Positions 43,330 through 51,242 of a stretch of DNA of 64,000 nucleotides are shown in pieces. The notes beneath the pieces are model-generated. The model was given only the letters and a program-made list of their open reading frames with translations, made no database searches and was not told where the DNA came from. The stretch is from Cerasicoccus maritimus. Its GTDB lineage: Bacteria; Verrucomicrobiota; Verrucomicrobiia; Opitutales; Cerasicoccaceae. Numbering within the stretch: the first letter of the stretch is position 1; each line of letters opens with the position of its first letter. The stretch is taken from positions 186,001 through 250,000 of the forward strand of contig JAVDPD010000003.1 of assembly GCA_031296935.1 (NCBI GenBank), read 5' to 3'. Position numbers and translations under genes: made by a program.

Positions 43330-43860
43330 ATGCGCATCACTATCAGTATTTGTCTCCTGGCCCTGGCCACCATGTTTGCCGCCTGCGGCCCCCAACCACT
43401 GAAGCCCGAAGAGCCAGAACAACCGGCCGCCGCCCCCAAGGTGAGCAACGCCTCTGGCAAGACCGCCACCAGCTTCACTATCGACGCCAACGACCAGATG
43501 CGCTTCAGCACGAAGCTCATCGAGGTGCCTGCGGGCAAAAAAGTCAGCCTCACGCTGCGCAACGTCGGCCACATGCCCAAGGAGCAAATGGGCCACAACC
43601 TCGTCATTCTGGATAAGGGCAAGGACGTCCAGCAGTTCGCTATGGAAGCCACGTTCGCAAAGGACAACGACTACATCCCCACTGATATGGAAAACTGGGT
43701 CATTGCGGGAACTCAGCTCCTGGGCCCCGGAGAGTCTGAAACGATTATTTTCACTGCGCCCAAGACTCCCGGCGAATACCCCTTTTTGTGCTCCTTCCCC
43801 GCGCATTGCGCCATTGGGATGAAGGGTATTATGCGTGTGGTCGTTGAGGTGGATAAGTAG
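43330..43860 (+). CDS. Azurin-like copper lipoprotein
   Basis: The 176-residue protein has a lipoprotein signal (FAAC, Cys19), a Pro/Glu-rich linker of about 20 residues and a cupredoxin domain. Copper ligands are visible: His in MGHNLVIL and the C-terminal loop CSFPAHCAIGM with Cys, His and Met. The distance from Cys to Met is 10 residues, one more than in Pseudomonas azurin. Proteins of this kind carry single electrons in the periplasm. Its position divergent from the oxidase operon suggests that it may be an electron donor to that oxidase. Confidence 0.86.
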   Translation: MRITISICLLALATMFAACGPQPLKPEEPEQPAAAPKVSNASGKTATSFTIDANDQMRFSTKLIEVPAGKKVSLTLRNVGHMPKEQMGHNLVILDKGKDVQQFAMEATFAKDNDYIPTDMENWVIAGTQLLGPGESETIIFTAPKTPGEYPFLCSFPAHCAIGMKGIMRVVVEVDK

Positions 43861-43914
43861 CCTGATCAATTAAACTCGCGCTGCTGAGGCTCACTCGTTG
43901 CCCATTGGGGGCCT

Positions 43915-43967
43915 TTCTACAATTAGAATTCCGGCACCGTTGACTCTTTAGAATTGTAGAATAATTC
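43915..43967 (+). promoter_or_regulatory. Candidate promoter overlapping an inverted repeat
   Basis: A perfect 10-base inverted repeat, TTCTACAATT at 43915-43924 and AATTGTAGAA at 43952-43961, brackets a TTGACT sequence at 43940-43945. TAATTC follows at 43962-43967 with a 16-base spacer, which would be a fair sigma-70-like promoter. The right arm lies inside the spacer, a place where a repressor could act. The start codon is only 7 bases further on, so the message would have almost no leader. Confidence 0.4.
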
Positions 43968-43974
43968 TCAGGGC

Positions 43975-44541
43975 ATGTTATCCCCCCTTGCTTTTGCCCG
44001 AGCAGCCCGCGTTTTCTCCGGTGCTACCGCCTGCTTGCTGTTGTCATTTGGAACCGTTGGCTTGAAGGCGGAAACCGCGTTGCTGGAAAATGGAGGTTTT
44101 GAAGATGGTCTGGCCCACTGGCATTCGCGCGACGAAATGAGCTCGGCTGTCGCTGAGGCTGCGCGGACTGGTAAGCTTGGCCTGCGCGTGGTCGATGAGG
44201 ACGAGGGCCTTGGCTCCAGCCTCAACAGCAGCGAAATCTTCGTCAACGAGGGCGATGTGGTCGAGGTTAGCTTTTACGCGAATACCGACGATACCTTCCT
44301 CGGCGTTTACCTGTGGCCGGTGGATGTCGATGGTCGGCTGATCAAGGCTTCCGAGCGTGGCGATCTGGTTTCCGTCCGCATCGAGCCCACGGCGGGTTGG
44401 GAGCAATTCACCTTCCAGCAAACGATGCCGGAGGGCGTTTCGGCGGTGTCCATCTGGGTGCACTCCTGGAGCAGCGCCACCGGCACGGCGAGTCTGGATG
44501 ATTTCAAAATTACCGTCACCCCGGCAACGCCCGCCGAATAA
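43975..44541 (+). CDS. Secreted CBM4/9-like protein
   Basis: The 188-residue protein has a signal peptide (cleavage near residue 32) and a single beta-sandwich of CBM_4_9 type: ENGGFEDGLAHWH at the start, GLRVVDEDEG, VVEVSFYANTDD and SLDDFKITVTP at the end, the usual closing strand of this family. The domain binds polysaccharides in known members. No catalytic domain is attached. It is followed after 26 bases by a PEP-CTERM protein gene, so the two are probably expressed together at the cell surface. Confidence 0.75.
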   Translation: MLSPLAFARAARVFSGATACLLLSFGTVGLKAETALLENGGFEDGLAHWHSRDEMSSAVAEAARTGKLGLRVVDEDEGLGSSLNSSEIFVNEGDVVEVSFYANTDDTFLGVYLWPVDVDGRLIKASERGDLVSVRIEPTAGWEQFTFQQTMPEGVSAVSIWVHSWSSATGTASLDDFKITVTPATPAE

Positions 44542-44567
44542 ATTTTTTCTCAACTCAATACTACCCT

Positions 44568-45290
44568 ATGAATGTACCAATCCTCCCTCGCAAAACTCCT
44601 CTCATCACCTTGGCCGCCTTATTCGGTGCCGCGTTTAACGCTCAGGCAGTGAATATCGCCGCTTGGGATTTGGACGGAAATACCTCTTCGCTTACGATGC
44701 CCGCCACTTACGAGGATTCCCTCATCACCGCGAGTGATCTGTCCATCACGGGACTCTCCAGTGCAAACTGGCCCAACACTATTTCCGTGGTGCAAAATAA
44801 TGGCTCCATCGACAGCTTAGCGACTGCGCTGGCCGCCGAGAACTATTTCACATTCTCGGTATCTGTCGACGCTGGTAACGAAATTAGCTTTGATGACATT
44901 GACATAATCTATTCGCTCGGCGCCAACACCACACCCGCTACGACTACCTTTGCTCTCCTCTCCAGCGTTACCGGTTTTACGGATGCGGACACCATTGCCA
45001 GCTTTTCGCATGAGCAGACGACGAGCAACACTCAGGGCTTGAGCGATACGTTTGACATCAGTGGCATTTCCGAGCTTCAGGGCGTTACAGGAACGGTCGA
45101 GTTTCGCATTGCGTTCTTTAATACCGGTGAAAATGCGATGACGCGCGTCGCCATTGGCCGTGGATTCAACGTTGATGGTGCGAACGACATCCAGATTAAT
45201 GGCAGCATCACTGCCGTTCCGGAGCCATCGTATTTTGCTTGCGGCGCATTGGTCTTGATTGGTGTTTGTTTAATGCGTCGCCGTCGTTAG
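44568..45290 (+). CDS. PEP-CTERM surface protein
   Basis: The 240-residue protein has an N-terminal signal (cleavage after FNAQA) and a C-terminal PEP-CTERM sorting signal: the VPEPS motif, a hydrophobic helix and a terminal RRRR. The middle is rich in Thr, Ser and Asn and low in Lys, as in many exported PEP-CTERM proteins, and suggests a beta-sandwich with glycosylation potential. An exosortase would cut at the PEP motif; no exosortase gene lies in the window. Function beyond surface location is unknown. Confidence 0.87.
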   Translation: MNVPILPRKTPLITLAALFGAAFNAQAVNIAAWDLDGNTSSLTMPATYEDSLITASDLSITGLSSANWPNTISVVQNNGSIDSLATALAAENYFTFSVSVDAGNEISFDDIDIIYSLGANTTPATTTFALLSSVTGFTDADTIASFSHEQTTSNTQGLSDTFDISGISELQGVTGTVEFRIAFFNTGENAMTRVAIGRGFNVDGANDIQINGSITAVPEPSYFACGALVLIGVCLMRRRR

Positions 45291-45340
45291 CCAACGTGTT
45301 CGGTATTGCATCCGATGTTGGGATACAGTACTGAAATGTC

Positions 45341-46393
45341 ATGGCTGCGAAAAATGCACGGGTGACGATTCGGGACATTGCCGATGCCGCAGGCGTGCAT
45401 TTCACGACCGTTAGCCTGGCTTTGCGGAATAGCCCGAAACTCAAGCAGGTCACGCGAGAGCGAATCCGGGGCATTGCCGCAAATCTTGGTTATGCGCCGG
45501 ACCCGATGGTCTCGGCGTTGGTCTCGTATCGCTCGCGGAGCATGCCTAAGCACTACCAGGCCACTTTGGCCTGGGTGCACGACTGGTCGTGCCGGGAAGA
45601 ACTCTACAAAATTGCCGAGTTTCGTGAGTATTACGAGGGGGCTCTTGAGTGTGCGGCAGAGTGTGGCTACAAGGTCGAGGAGTTTTGGCTGGGGCGCAAA
45701 GACCTCACCCCCGCCCGGTTGGCCAGGATTTTCAAAACGCGCAACATCCAAGGCGTGTTGATTCCTCCGCTGGAGATTCAGGGTGACGCGCTGAAACTGC
45801 CGTATGAGCAGCTCTCGTGCGTGAGCTTCGGTTACAGTATGCGACCGGCGCTCATCGACACGGTGACGAACCACCAGCACCACACAATGTCGCTTATTTT
45901 CCAACAGTTGCTGGCTCTGGGCTATCGGCGGATTGGTTTAGCCATCCCAAATGGCTGGGATGGTAAAGTGGAGTGTGCGTGGGAGGATTCCTTGGTGCTA
46001 TTCTATCACCGACGTCCGGAATTGGCGCAGATCCCCATGTTTCGTGAGGACTTTGAGGACATCGCTTTGCCGCGCCTGCGCCAATGGCTGGATGATTACC
46101 AGGTCGACGTTATCTTGTCTCACCAATATCTGTTGGAGTATCTAAAGAAGCTGAAGTTGTCGGTGCCAAGAGATATCGGCTTTGCCAGCGCTTTCCTCGA
46201 GAGAGATGAGCAATATCTCTCGGGTGTCTATCAGAACAATCATCTGCTGGGGCGTAAGGCGGTGGAGCTGGTGATTGAGAAAATACATCGGCGGGAAACC
46301 GGCCTGCCACATAGCCCAACGCGCACGCTTATTGAGGGTGTCTGGCGGCCAGGCAAGACACTACGACCGCAGGATTTGGCTACTCTTCCCTAG
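45341..46393 (+). CDS. LacI-family transcriptional regulator
   Basis: The 350-residue protein has an N-terminal LacI helix-turn-helix (VTIRDIADAAGVHFTTVSLAL, about residues 9-29) and hinge helix region, followed by a periplasmic-binding-like sugar sensor domain from about residue 65. The first region of this domain (KHYQATLAWVHDW) is unusual compared with LacI proteins but common in Verrucomicrobiota. Its target is unknown; carbohydrate-linked genes such as the lyases are candidates. Its last 14 bases overlap the end of a convergent gene. Confidence 0.9.
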   Translation: MAAKNARVTIRDIADAAGVHFTTVSLALRNSPKLKQVTRERIRGIAANLGYAPDPMVSALVSYRSRSMPKHYQATLAWVHDWSCREELYKIAEFREYYEGALECAAECGYKVEEFWLGRKDLTPARLARIFKTRNIQGVLIPPLEIQGDALKLPYEQLSCVSFGYSMRPALIDTVTNHQHHTMSLIFQQLLALGYRRIGLAIPNGWDGKVECAWEDSLVLFYHRRPELAQIPMFREDFEDIALPRLRQWLDDYQVDVILSHQYLLEYLKKLKLSVPRDIGFASAFLERDEQYLSGVYQNNHLLGRKAVELVIEKIHRRETGLPHSPTRTLIEGVWRPGKTLRPQDLATLP

Positions 46394-47981
46394 GTTCCTC
46401 TGGTGGCTTGAGACCAGTCAGGTCAATCAGGTAAAGGTCACACATCGCGTAGTGCTGATGGCCGAGGATGCGGCCGGTTGGGCGGACTCGTTGCTCGATG
46501 TTGTATTGGGCAATGTTGGGCTCTCCAAAGCGCTGAAGCACAAATATCCAGACTAGCGTTTGGCCGTCGACGGGGTAGAGCGTCGAGAGGATATCGCTCG
46601 GGTCGTCGTCGTTGGGGCTGCGGCGAATAATCACGTCGCTCGGGATGCCATAGCGTTCGGCGTAAAACCGCAGTTGCTGCGCCTCTAGTGGGCGCACGAG
46701 GATGGGTTGCTCCGGTTGCCTGGCTTCGGCCAGCGTTCGAGCAACGCTTTGTGTGGCTTGTTTCTCGGGGGGCTCAATGACGTCCTGCGCACTGGCGTAG
46801 GCGAGTGGTAAAACGAGGAGGCCCGCGACAGCATGCCCTGGTATTTTTAGTTTCGGCCAGCGTTGGCCGAGGTTGGCCAGCCCGCCGAGACAAGCGCCCG
46901 CCGCCAGGCATACCAGTGGTTGCAGAAAGAGGATTAGCCGCGAATAAAGCGGGTAAAGCTCCAGCATGCTCGCGCCCATAATGGCGAGGAAGGGCAGGCC
47001 AATGGCGGCGGCGGGGATCGGTCGTTTGCGCGCTATCCAGGCAAAGCCCGCGTAGGCCATCAGTAGTGGCGCCGCGGACCACGGGTAGGGTAGCGCGTAG
47101 TCTGCGATATGGACCATCTTCTGCCAGAGTGTGGCCAGGTTGTCGAGCGAGGTTGGCGGCGGCAGCATGTGGCCGGCCCAAAAGCTTGCCAAGTCATCAT
47201 TGCCGGCGGCGTTGGTCGCGATCAGCGCGTAATGCCCTGCAAAAAAGATTATCCATAGCGCAACGAGCGTCAGCGGTAGAGCAAACTTTTGCCAATGCTT
47301 CCACTGTGCGTAAATTACGGCGAGTCCGGTGCCCGCCAGCACAAATACCGCGGGGAATGATAGCCACACGCAGACTGCCCCTGCAATCGCGGCGTGCACG
47401 AAATGGCGGCGAGTGCGTTGCCCCAGCATCAGTGGGGCGAGCGCGAGGAGAATCCAGATCGTCGCAAAGCTGTCGATGGTGTATTGCTTATACTCGATGG
47501 AGAAACTGACGGCTGTTGGGGAGATCGCCAGGAGCAGCATTGCAGCGAGTGCGCTGCGGGGATCAAGCAGACGGCGCGTCAGCGGGACAAAGAACGCCAG
47601 TCCAGCCAGGGAGAAAGCCAGCGGCACAAAACGAAAGGCGTAGTCGTTTGCCCCAAAAAGCGCATGCGCGGCCTTGAAGAGCACCAGCACGAGATAGGGC
47701 GCCGCTTGATTACTGGCGAGTGGCTCGGCCAGTTGGGAAAAGTCGCGCTCGATCACGTTGATGGCTAGCGACACTTCGTCCTGCCAGAATGAGCGATTGA
47801 CGGCGTATTGAATCAGCCGTAGCACGGCGCCGAGGCCGAAAACTGCCCACAGGTAGGCATTGGCGCGGGATGATCTGGGCGGTGGTTCACTCAAAATGTT
47901 GATAGCTCGGGAAAATTGAGTGGCAATTGTTTCAGTAAATATCCGCGAGTCGATTATTTTTCGGAGTTGCCCTTCGCCCAT
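46380..47981 (-). CDS. GT39/ArnT-like membrane glycosyltransferase
   Basis: The 533-residue protein has about 10-12 membrane helices in its first 400 residues and a soluble C-terminus. The first external loop carries the acidic pair in SFWQDEVSLAINV, the catalytic aspartate of dolichyl-phosphate-mannose- or ArnT-type enzymes that use lipid-linked sugars. It would act on periplasmic acceptors such as proteins or lipid A-like glycans. A TTG at 47894 would give a more family-like start (SEPPPRSSRANAYLW) and leave more space for promoters of the divergent esterase gene; the true start is therefore uncertain. Confidence 0.8.
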   Translation of the reverse strand: MGEGQLRKIIDSRIFTETIATQFSRAINILSEPPPRSSRANAYLWAVFGLGAVLRLIQYAVNRSFWQDEVSLAINVIERDFSQLAEPLASNQAAPYLVLVLFKAAHALFGANDYAFRFVPLAFSLAGLAFFVPLTRRLLDPRSALAAMLLLAISPTAVSFSIEYKQYTIDSFATIWILLALAPLMLGQRTRRHFVHAAIAGAVCVWLSFPAVFVLAGTGLAVIYAQWKHWQKFALPLTLVALWIIFFAGHYALIATNAAGNDDLASFWAGHMLPPPTSLDNLATLWQKMVHIADYALPYPWSAAPLLMAYAGFAWIARKRPIPAAAIGLPFLAIMGASMLELYPLYSRLILFLQPLVCLAAGACLGGLANLGQRWPKLKIPGHAVAGLLVLPLAYASAQDVIEPPEKQATQSVARTLAEARQPEQPILVRPLEAQQLRFYAERYGIPSDVIIRRSPNDDDPSDILSTLYPVDGQTLVWIFVLQRFGEPNIAQYNIEQRVRPTGRILGHQHYAMCDLYLIDLTGLKPPEEPREE

Positions 47982-48001
47982 GCAATGCTTGCGATCAATG
48001 G

Positions 48002-49078
48002 ATGAACTCCCGATTCCATTTGATGGTTGGCCTCCTGTTGGCGGCGCTGAATTTACACGCGGGCGAGCTGCCGCAAAAGGTAGCTCCCGATAGCGAAAGC
48101 ATCGCGCTTCAGGGGGCGTGGACTGAAGATTTCCAGACTGCCTGGACGGGTGCCGGTTTTAAGGTCCGCACCGATGCACCGGAGATGAACATACTGATGG
48201 AAGACTTTGCCCCCGGCGGCGCGCATCCCAAGGGCGGTTTTAAGAATAACTACCTCAACGTCCGCATTGACGACCAAGAGCCGACGGTCATTGCGCTGCA
48301 AAAGGGTGAAACACGCTATGCGGTGCCCGGCCTGGATGGCCAGCCGCACACGGTCACCGTTTTTCGGCGCACCGAACCGCTGTTCCGCCCGATTAAATTC
48401 CTTGGACTTGAGCTGCCAGCTGGCGGCAAGCTGCTCGATCCCCCCGCCCCGGCGGATATCCGCATCCAGGTGATTGGCGACTCCATCAGCTGCGGCTATG
48501 GCAACGAAACCGAAGGCGTGAAGGCCCCCTTCTCCCAGCCGACAGAAAATGGCGAACTGACCTACTGGGCGCTTGCCGCTCGCGAGCTCGGCGCCGATAT
48601 CCGCTGCGCCGCCTGGTCGGGCCGAGGCGTGCTTCGTGACCGCAAGGGTAACAAGGACAACCAGCTCCCCGAGATTTGGCGCATGGCCGAGCCCAACTCC
48701 GGTCAACCCGAGCGCGCCGCCGGTAAGTGGACGCCCACCATCGTCGTGATCAATCTCGGCACGAACGACACCGCACTCGGCATTCCCGAAAAGTCAAAGT
48801 TCACTGCCGCCTACCAAGCCCTGATCGACGACATTCGTTCCACCGCGCCCAACGCCGATATCTACACCTGCTTTGGCCCGATGATTAGCGAGCAGAAGCA
48901 CGGCGACATCCTGGCCTACCTCAACGACCTCGCCGCCGCCAACCAACGCGTCTACGTCGTGAAGCTCAACAATATTTACGGTATGCAAGGCGTCGGCGCC
49001 CACTGGCACCCCAACGTAAAGTCCAACCAACACATGGCCACCGAGCTCCTCGCCGCCATCCGCGAACACTCTTTATAA
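48002..49078 (+). CDS. Secreted CE2-like SGNH esterase
   Basis: The 358-residue protein has a signal peptide (about residues 1-20), an N-terminal jelly-roll domain (residues 25-140, TVTVFRRTEP) and a C-terminal SGNH hydrolase domain. The serine is in QVIGDSISCGYGNE, the glycine block is AWSGRGV, the Asn is in INLGTNDTA, and the last block HWHPNVKSNQHMA holds the His without an obvious Asp three residues before, as is known in CE2 family esterases. Acetylxylan esterase-like deacetylation of polysaccharides is the likely role. It starts 20 bases from the divergent glycosyltransferase start as annotated. Confidence 0.85.
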   Translation: MNSRFHLMVGLLLAALNLHAGELPQKVAPDSESIALQGAWTEDFQTAWTGAGFKVRTDAPEMNILMEDFAPGGAHPKGGFKNNYLNVRIDDQEPTVIALQKGETRYAVPGLDGQPHTVTVFRRTEPLFRPIKFLGLELPAGGKLLDPPAPADIRIQVIGDSISCGYGNETEGVKAPFSQPTENGELTYWALAARELGADIRCAAWSGRGVLRDRKGNKDNQLPEIWRMAEPNSGQPERAAGKWTPTIVVINLGTNDTALGIPEKSKFTAAYQALIDDIRSTAPNADIYTCFGPMISEQKHGDILAYLNDLAAANQRVYVVKLNNIYGMQGVGAHWHPNVKSNQHMATELLAAIREHSL

Positions 49079-49082
49079 GCCA

Positions 49083-49099
49083 CCAGCGTCCCGCTGGAC
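49083..49099. repeat. 17-base palindromic repeat
   Basis: CCAGCGTCCCGCTGGAC is a hairpin sequence found in the same form at 2992 and in inverted orientation at 49541. Here it sits 4 bases after the esterase stop. Directly after it, GCAACGTGCCGTTGC can form another small hairpin. Confidence 0.85.
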
Positions 49100-49148
49100 C
49101 GGCGGAGCAACGTGCCGTTGCATCCATAGATTTGCCCATTGGGCAAAT

Positions 49149-49221
49149 GGCGCAGCCTGCTGGCAAGGTCGCCGACAGCATGTTGGCGAGGTAGGGCGCA
49201 GCCTCTAGGCAAGCCGCCCGT
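49149..49221 (+). repeat. Two direct repeat units in the intergenic region
   Basis: GGCGCAGCCTGCTGGCAAG (from 49149) and GGCGCAGCCTCTAGGCAAG (from 49195) are imperfect direct repeats, each followed by GCC-containing sequence. No coding frame with recognisable features crosses them. They belong to a 459-base stretch (49079-49537) without genes. Confidence 0.55.
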
Positions 49222-49317
49222 TAGAGTGGTTTCTAATCCATCACCCTGAGGTGGAACCGACAGCCTGACCCGCTGAGCAGCGATCTTGATCCGCAGTTTC
49301 ATTGGTAAGCTCGCGCC

Positions 49318-49427
49318 CGGCTTGAGTAACCGCAACCCAAGGCTTGTATCCCGCCAACCCAAACCTTGAGTACCGGCATCTCAGCCCTTGAGATGGAAAA
49401 ACCCAAGCTTTGCCCACCAATATGGCG
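49318..49427 (+). repeat. Degenerate 22-base tandem repeat, about five units
   Basis: Units begin at 49318, 49340, 49362, 49384 and 49406 and keep the period of 22 bases exactly. The first two read CGGCTTGAGTAACCGCAACC and AGGCTTGTATCCCGCCAACC at their starts. Conserved positions are the CTTG near position 4 and the CCCA at the unit end; the fifth unit is decayed. The units are adjacent without spacers, so this is not a CRISPR array. No product is evident. Confidence 0.65.
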
Positions 49428-49487
49428 CCGCCCACATCCAGCCGACGAGCCCTCAACGCCGCTCAGGCCTAGGCGTTGACTCACCTT

Positions 49488-49521
49488 ATGCCCCGCGGGT
49501 TTCACTACGTGGGGCATTTTT
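49488..49521 (+). terminator. Rho-independent terminator
   Basis: ATGCCCCGCG pairs with CGTGGGGCAT through a 10-base-pair stem with one G-T pair, followed by five T residues on the plus strand. It stands 410 bases after the esterase gene, at the end of the repeat-rich intergenic region, and 17 bases before the 3' end of the convergent beta-helix gene. Confidence 0.7.
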
Positions 49522-49537
49522 GCAGTGCAAAAGTCTA

Positions 49538-51115
49538 TCAGTCCAGCGGGACGCTGGGGCGGCGACCGCCGGGGTTGGCTTTGGCGAAGGCACCGCGATT
49601 GGGGGCGGCAGGGTCGTAGGGAACGCCGTCGATGTCAGCCGGGACGCCTGGCGGGAGTTGGCCGCTGGCGTAGGCGGGGGATTCCGGGGCCTGGCGGTAG
49701 TCGTCCGCATCGTAGTTGACGAAGACCATGTCGCCGGTGGTGGCGTTGGTTCCCATGAGGTCGGGCTGGTTGTAAACTGTTTTGCTGGCGTGACAGTGGT
49801 CCACGAAGAAGCCCGGGTGGTCATACTTGGCGGAGCTCAGTGTGGTGTAGGCGCCGTTTTGCACGTAGACGAGGTCCATCGTTTCGGCGCCACGGAAGTT
49901 AAAGCTCTGGTCGACGATGGTGACGTTCCAGATGAGGATGTGTGACATGTCGCCGATCTGGCTGAGAAAGGATGCCTCGGGTGGGTCTTTTTCCAATAGT
50001 ACATTCACGAACGCAACGTCCTGCACGCGGCCGCCGCCGAAGAAGCCCTGAGCAAACATATCGTAGGCCGAGACGTTGTAGAGGATGACGTTTTCCACGT
50101 CGCGCTTTGGGTTGTAGAACTGAATGAAGTCCGGATGCGCGGCGGTGTCGCCCTTGTCCATGTGGACGATGTTCACGTTGATTGCGGTGAGGTTGTTACT
50201 GCCCCGGAAGATATCGGCGAGAATGTCGTGGTAGTAGGCATTGCGCTGGAAATTAATCTGCACATTGGCAATGTCGCGCACGACGCTGTCCGTTAGCCAG
50301 ATTCTGCCACCCTGGTTGTTGATGAACTGGGTGTCTCCGAAACGGCCATTTTTATCATAAACTTCGACGTCATCAAACCACACGCATTGGCCTTTGTTGA
50401 TGTAGAAAACGCTACCCCACTTGGACTCGCGGTCGCAGTAGAGGCTGACGTTATGCCAGCGAATTTTATCGGCTCCGTAGCGACCGTGGCTCACCTTATT
50501 ATCTTTGCCGTAGGCTTGGATGGTCACGTCGCTTCGGTCCAGGCCGGGTGCTGCGGAAATCGTCGTCCAATAGTCCTGGTCGCCTTTGCCAAAGCTGAGT
50601 AGTTTGTAGTCGCCCTTTTGCAGGTAAATCGTGCCACCGTCGCCCGCGGCTTCAGCGGCTTGCTTGAATGTTGCAAACGGCGCGCCTTCGGAGCCGTCGG
50701 CTGCGTCGTCGCCATTGGGCGACATCCAGACGATTTCTTTGCTGCCGAGCGTTTTGCCGCTATTGGCGTAGAGCATAGTATCGAGCATGCGCTTTTCGTT
50801 CCCTTCGCCTTCGGGAACAGCGACCGCTTCCAGCTTCAGCGGGCCATCGGGATACTTGGCTGGGTCAATCGTAATCCAGTATTCCCAAACTTTGGTTCGC
50901 GCGTTGAGCGTCGGTTCTTTCACCACGCCCGCCGTCTCGCCGTTGATTCGAAAATGCACATCGACACCCGTTTCGTGAAAGGCGACGACGCCCGCGTTAA
51001 ACGGCTCACTGACACGCTGGTATGGAACAACATCCCAGTTCGCAATGGCTTTGGTGGCATGGGTCACGATGGGCGCCAATAGCGCCGCCAGGGTAAATAC
51101 AATCCTCGGAGACAT
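49538..51115 (-). CDS. Secreted right-handed beta-helix protein (pectate-lyase-like)
   Basis: The 525-residue protein has a signal peptide (cleavage after about residue 20) and a first beta-domain. From about residue 130 it has a right-handed parallel beta-helix beginning with the typical VWMSPNGDDAADGSEGAPFATFKQA entry motif of PL9/GH28-like proteins. Asn- and Asp-rich turns follow (INNQGGRIWLTDSVVRDIANVQ, NNLTAINVNIVHMDKG). It may be a lyase, an epimerase or a hydrolase; catalytic residues cannot be assigned. It neighbours a large lyase on the same strand, suggesting a common substrate. The C-terminus overlaps a repeat. Confidence 0.8.
   Translation of the reverse strand: MSPRIVFTLAALLAPIVTHATKAIANWDVVPYQRVSEPFNAGVVAFHETGVDVHFRINGETAGVVKEPTLNARTKVWEYWITIDPAKYPDGPLKLEAVAVPEGEGNEKRMLDTMLYANSGKTLGSKEIVWMSPNGDDAADGSEGAPFATFKQAAEAAGDGGTIYLQKGDYKLLSFGKGDQDYWTTISAAPGLDRSDVTIQAYGKDNKVSHGRYGADKIRWHNVSLYCDRESKWGSVFYINKGQCVWFDDVEVYDKNGRFGDTQFINNQGGRIWLTDSVVRDIANVQINFQRNAYYHDILADIFRGSNNLTAINVNIVHMDKGDTAAHPDFIQFYNPKRDVENVILYNVSAYDMFAQGFFGGGRVQDVAFVNVLLEKDPPEASFLSQIGDMSHILIWNVTIVDQSFNFRGAETMDLVYVQNGAYTTLSSAKYDHPGFFVDHCHASKTVYNQPDLMGTNATTGDMVFVNYDADDYRQAPESPAYASGQLPPGVPADIDGVPYDPAAPNRGAFAKANPGGRRPSVPLD
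49541..49557. repeat. Palindromic repeat inside the end of a coding region
   Basis: GTCCAGCGGGACGCTGG is the inverted copy of the palindrome at 49083 and 2992. It lies within the last codons of the minus-strand beta-helix gene, where it encodes the terminal residues SVPLD and part of the stop. The protein end therefore seems to be supplied by the repeat. Confidence 0.8.
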
Positions 51116-51193
51116 AGAAGATTTAACGTGTTATCACATTCCGTCTACCAGTGCAACGAGTAAATTGTGTGGAATGTCCCGACAGTCCATTGG

Positions 51194-51224
51194 AAAAAGC
51201 CCCGCCGGAAACGCGACGGGGCTT
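51194..51224 (-). terminator. Rho-independent terminator
   Basis: The stem AAGCCCCG/CGGGGCTT with two further pairs around a short loop has a T-run on the minus strand (51194-51198). It lies 18 bases after the stop of the large lyase gene and separates it from the beta-helix gene, so the two minus-strand genes are probably transcribed separately. Confidence 0.85.
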
Positions 51225-51242
51225 GAAAGATAATCCTGTGCT

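Noticed and set aside
49318..49427. Possible small CRISPR
   Set aside because: Units of 22 bases follow each other without spacers and are degenerate.
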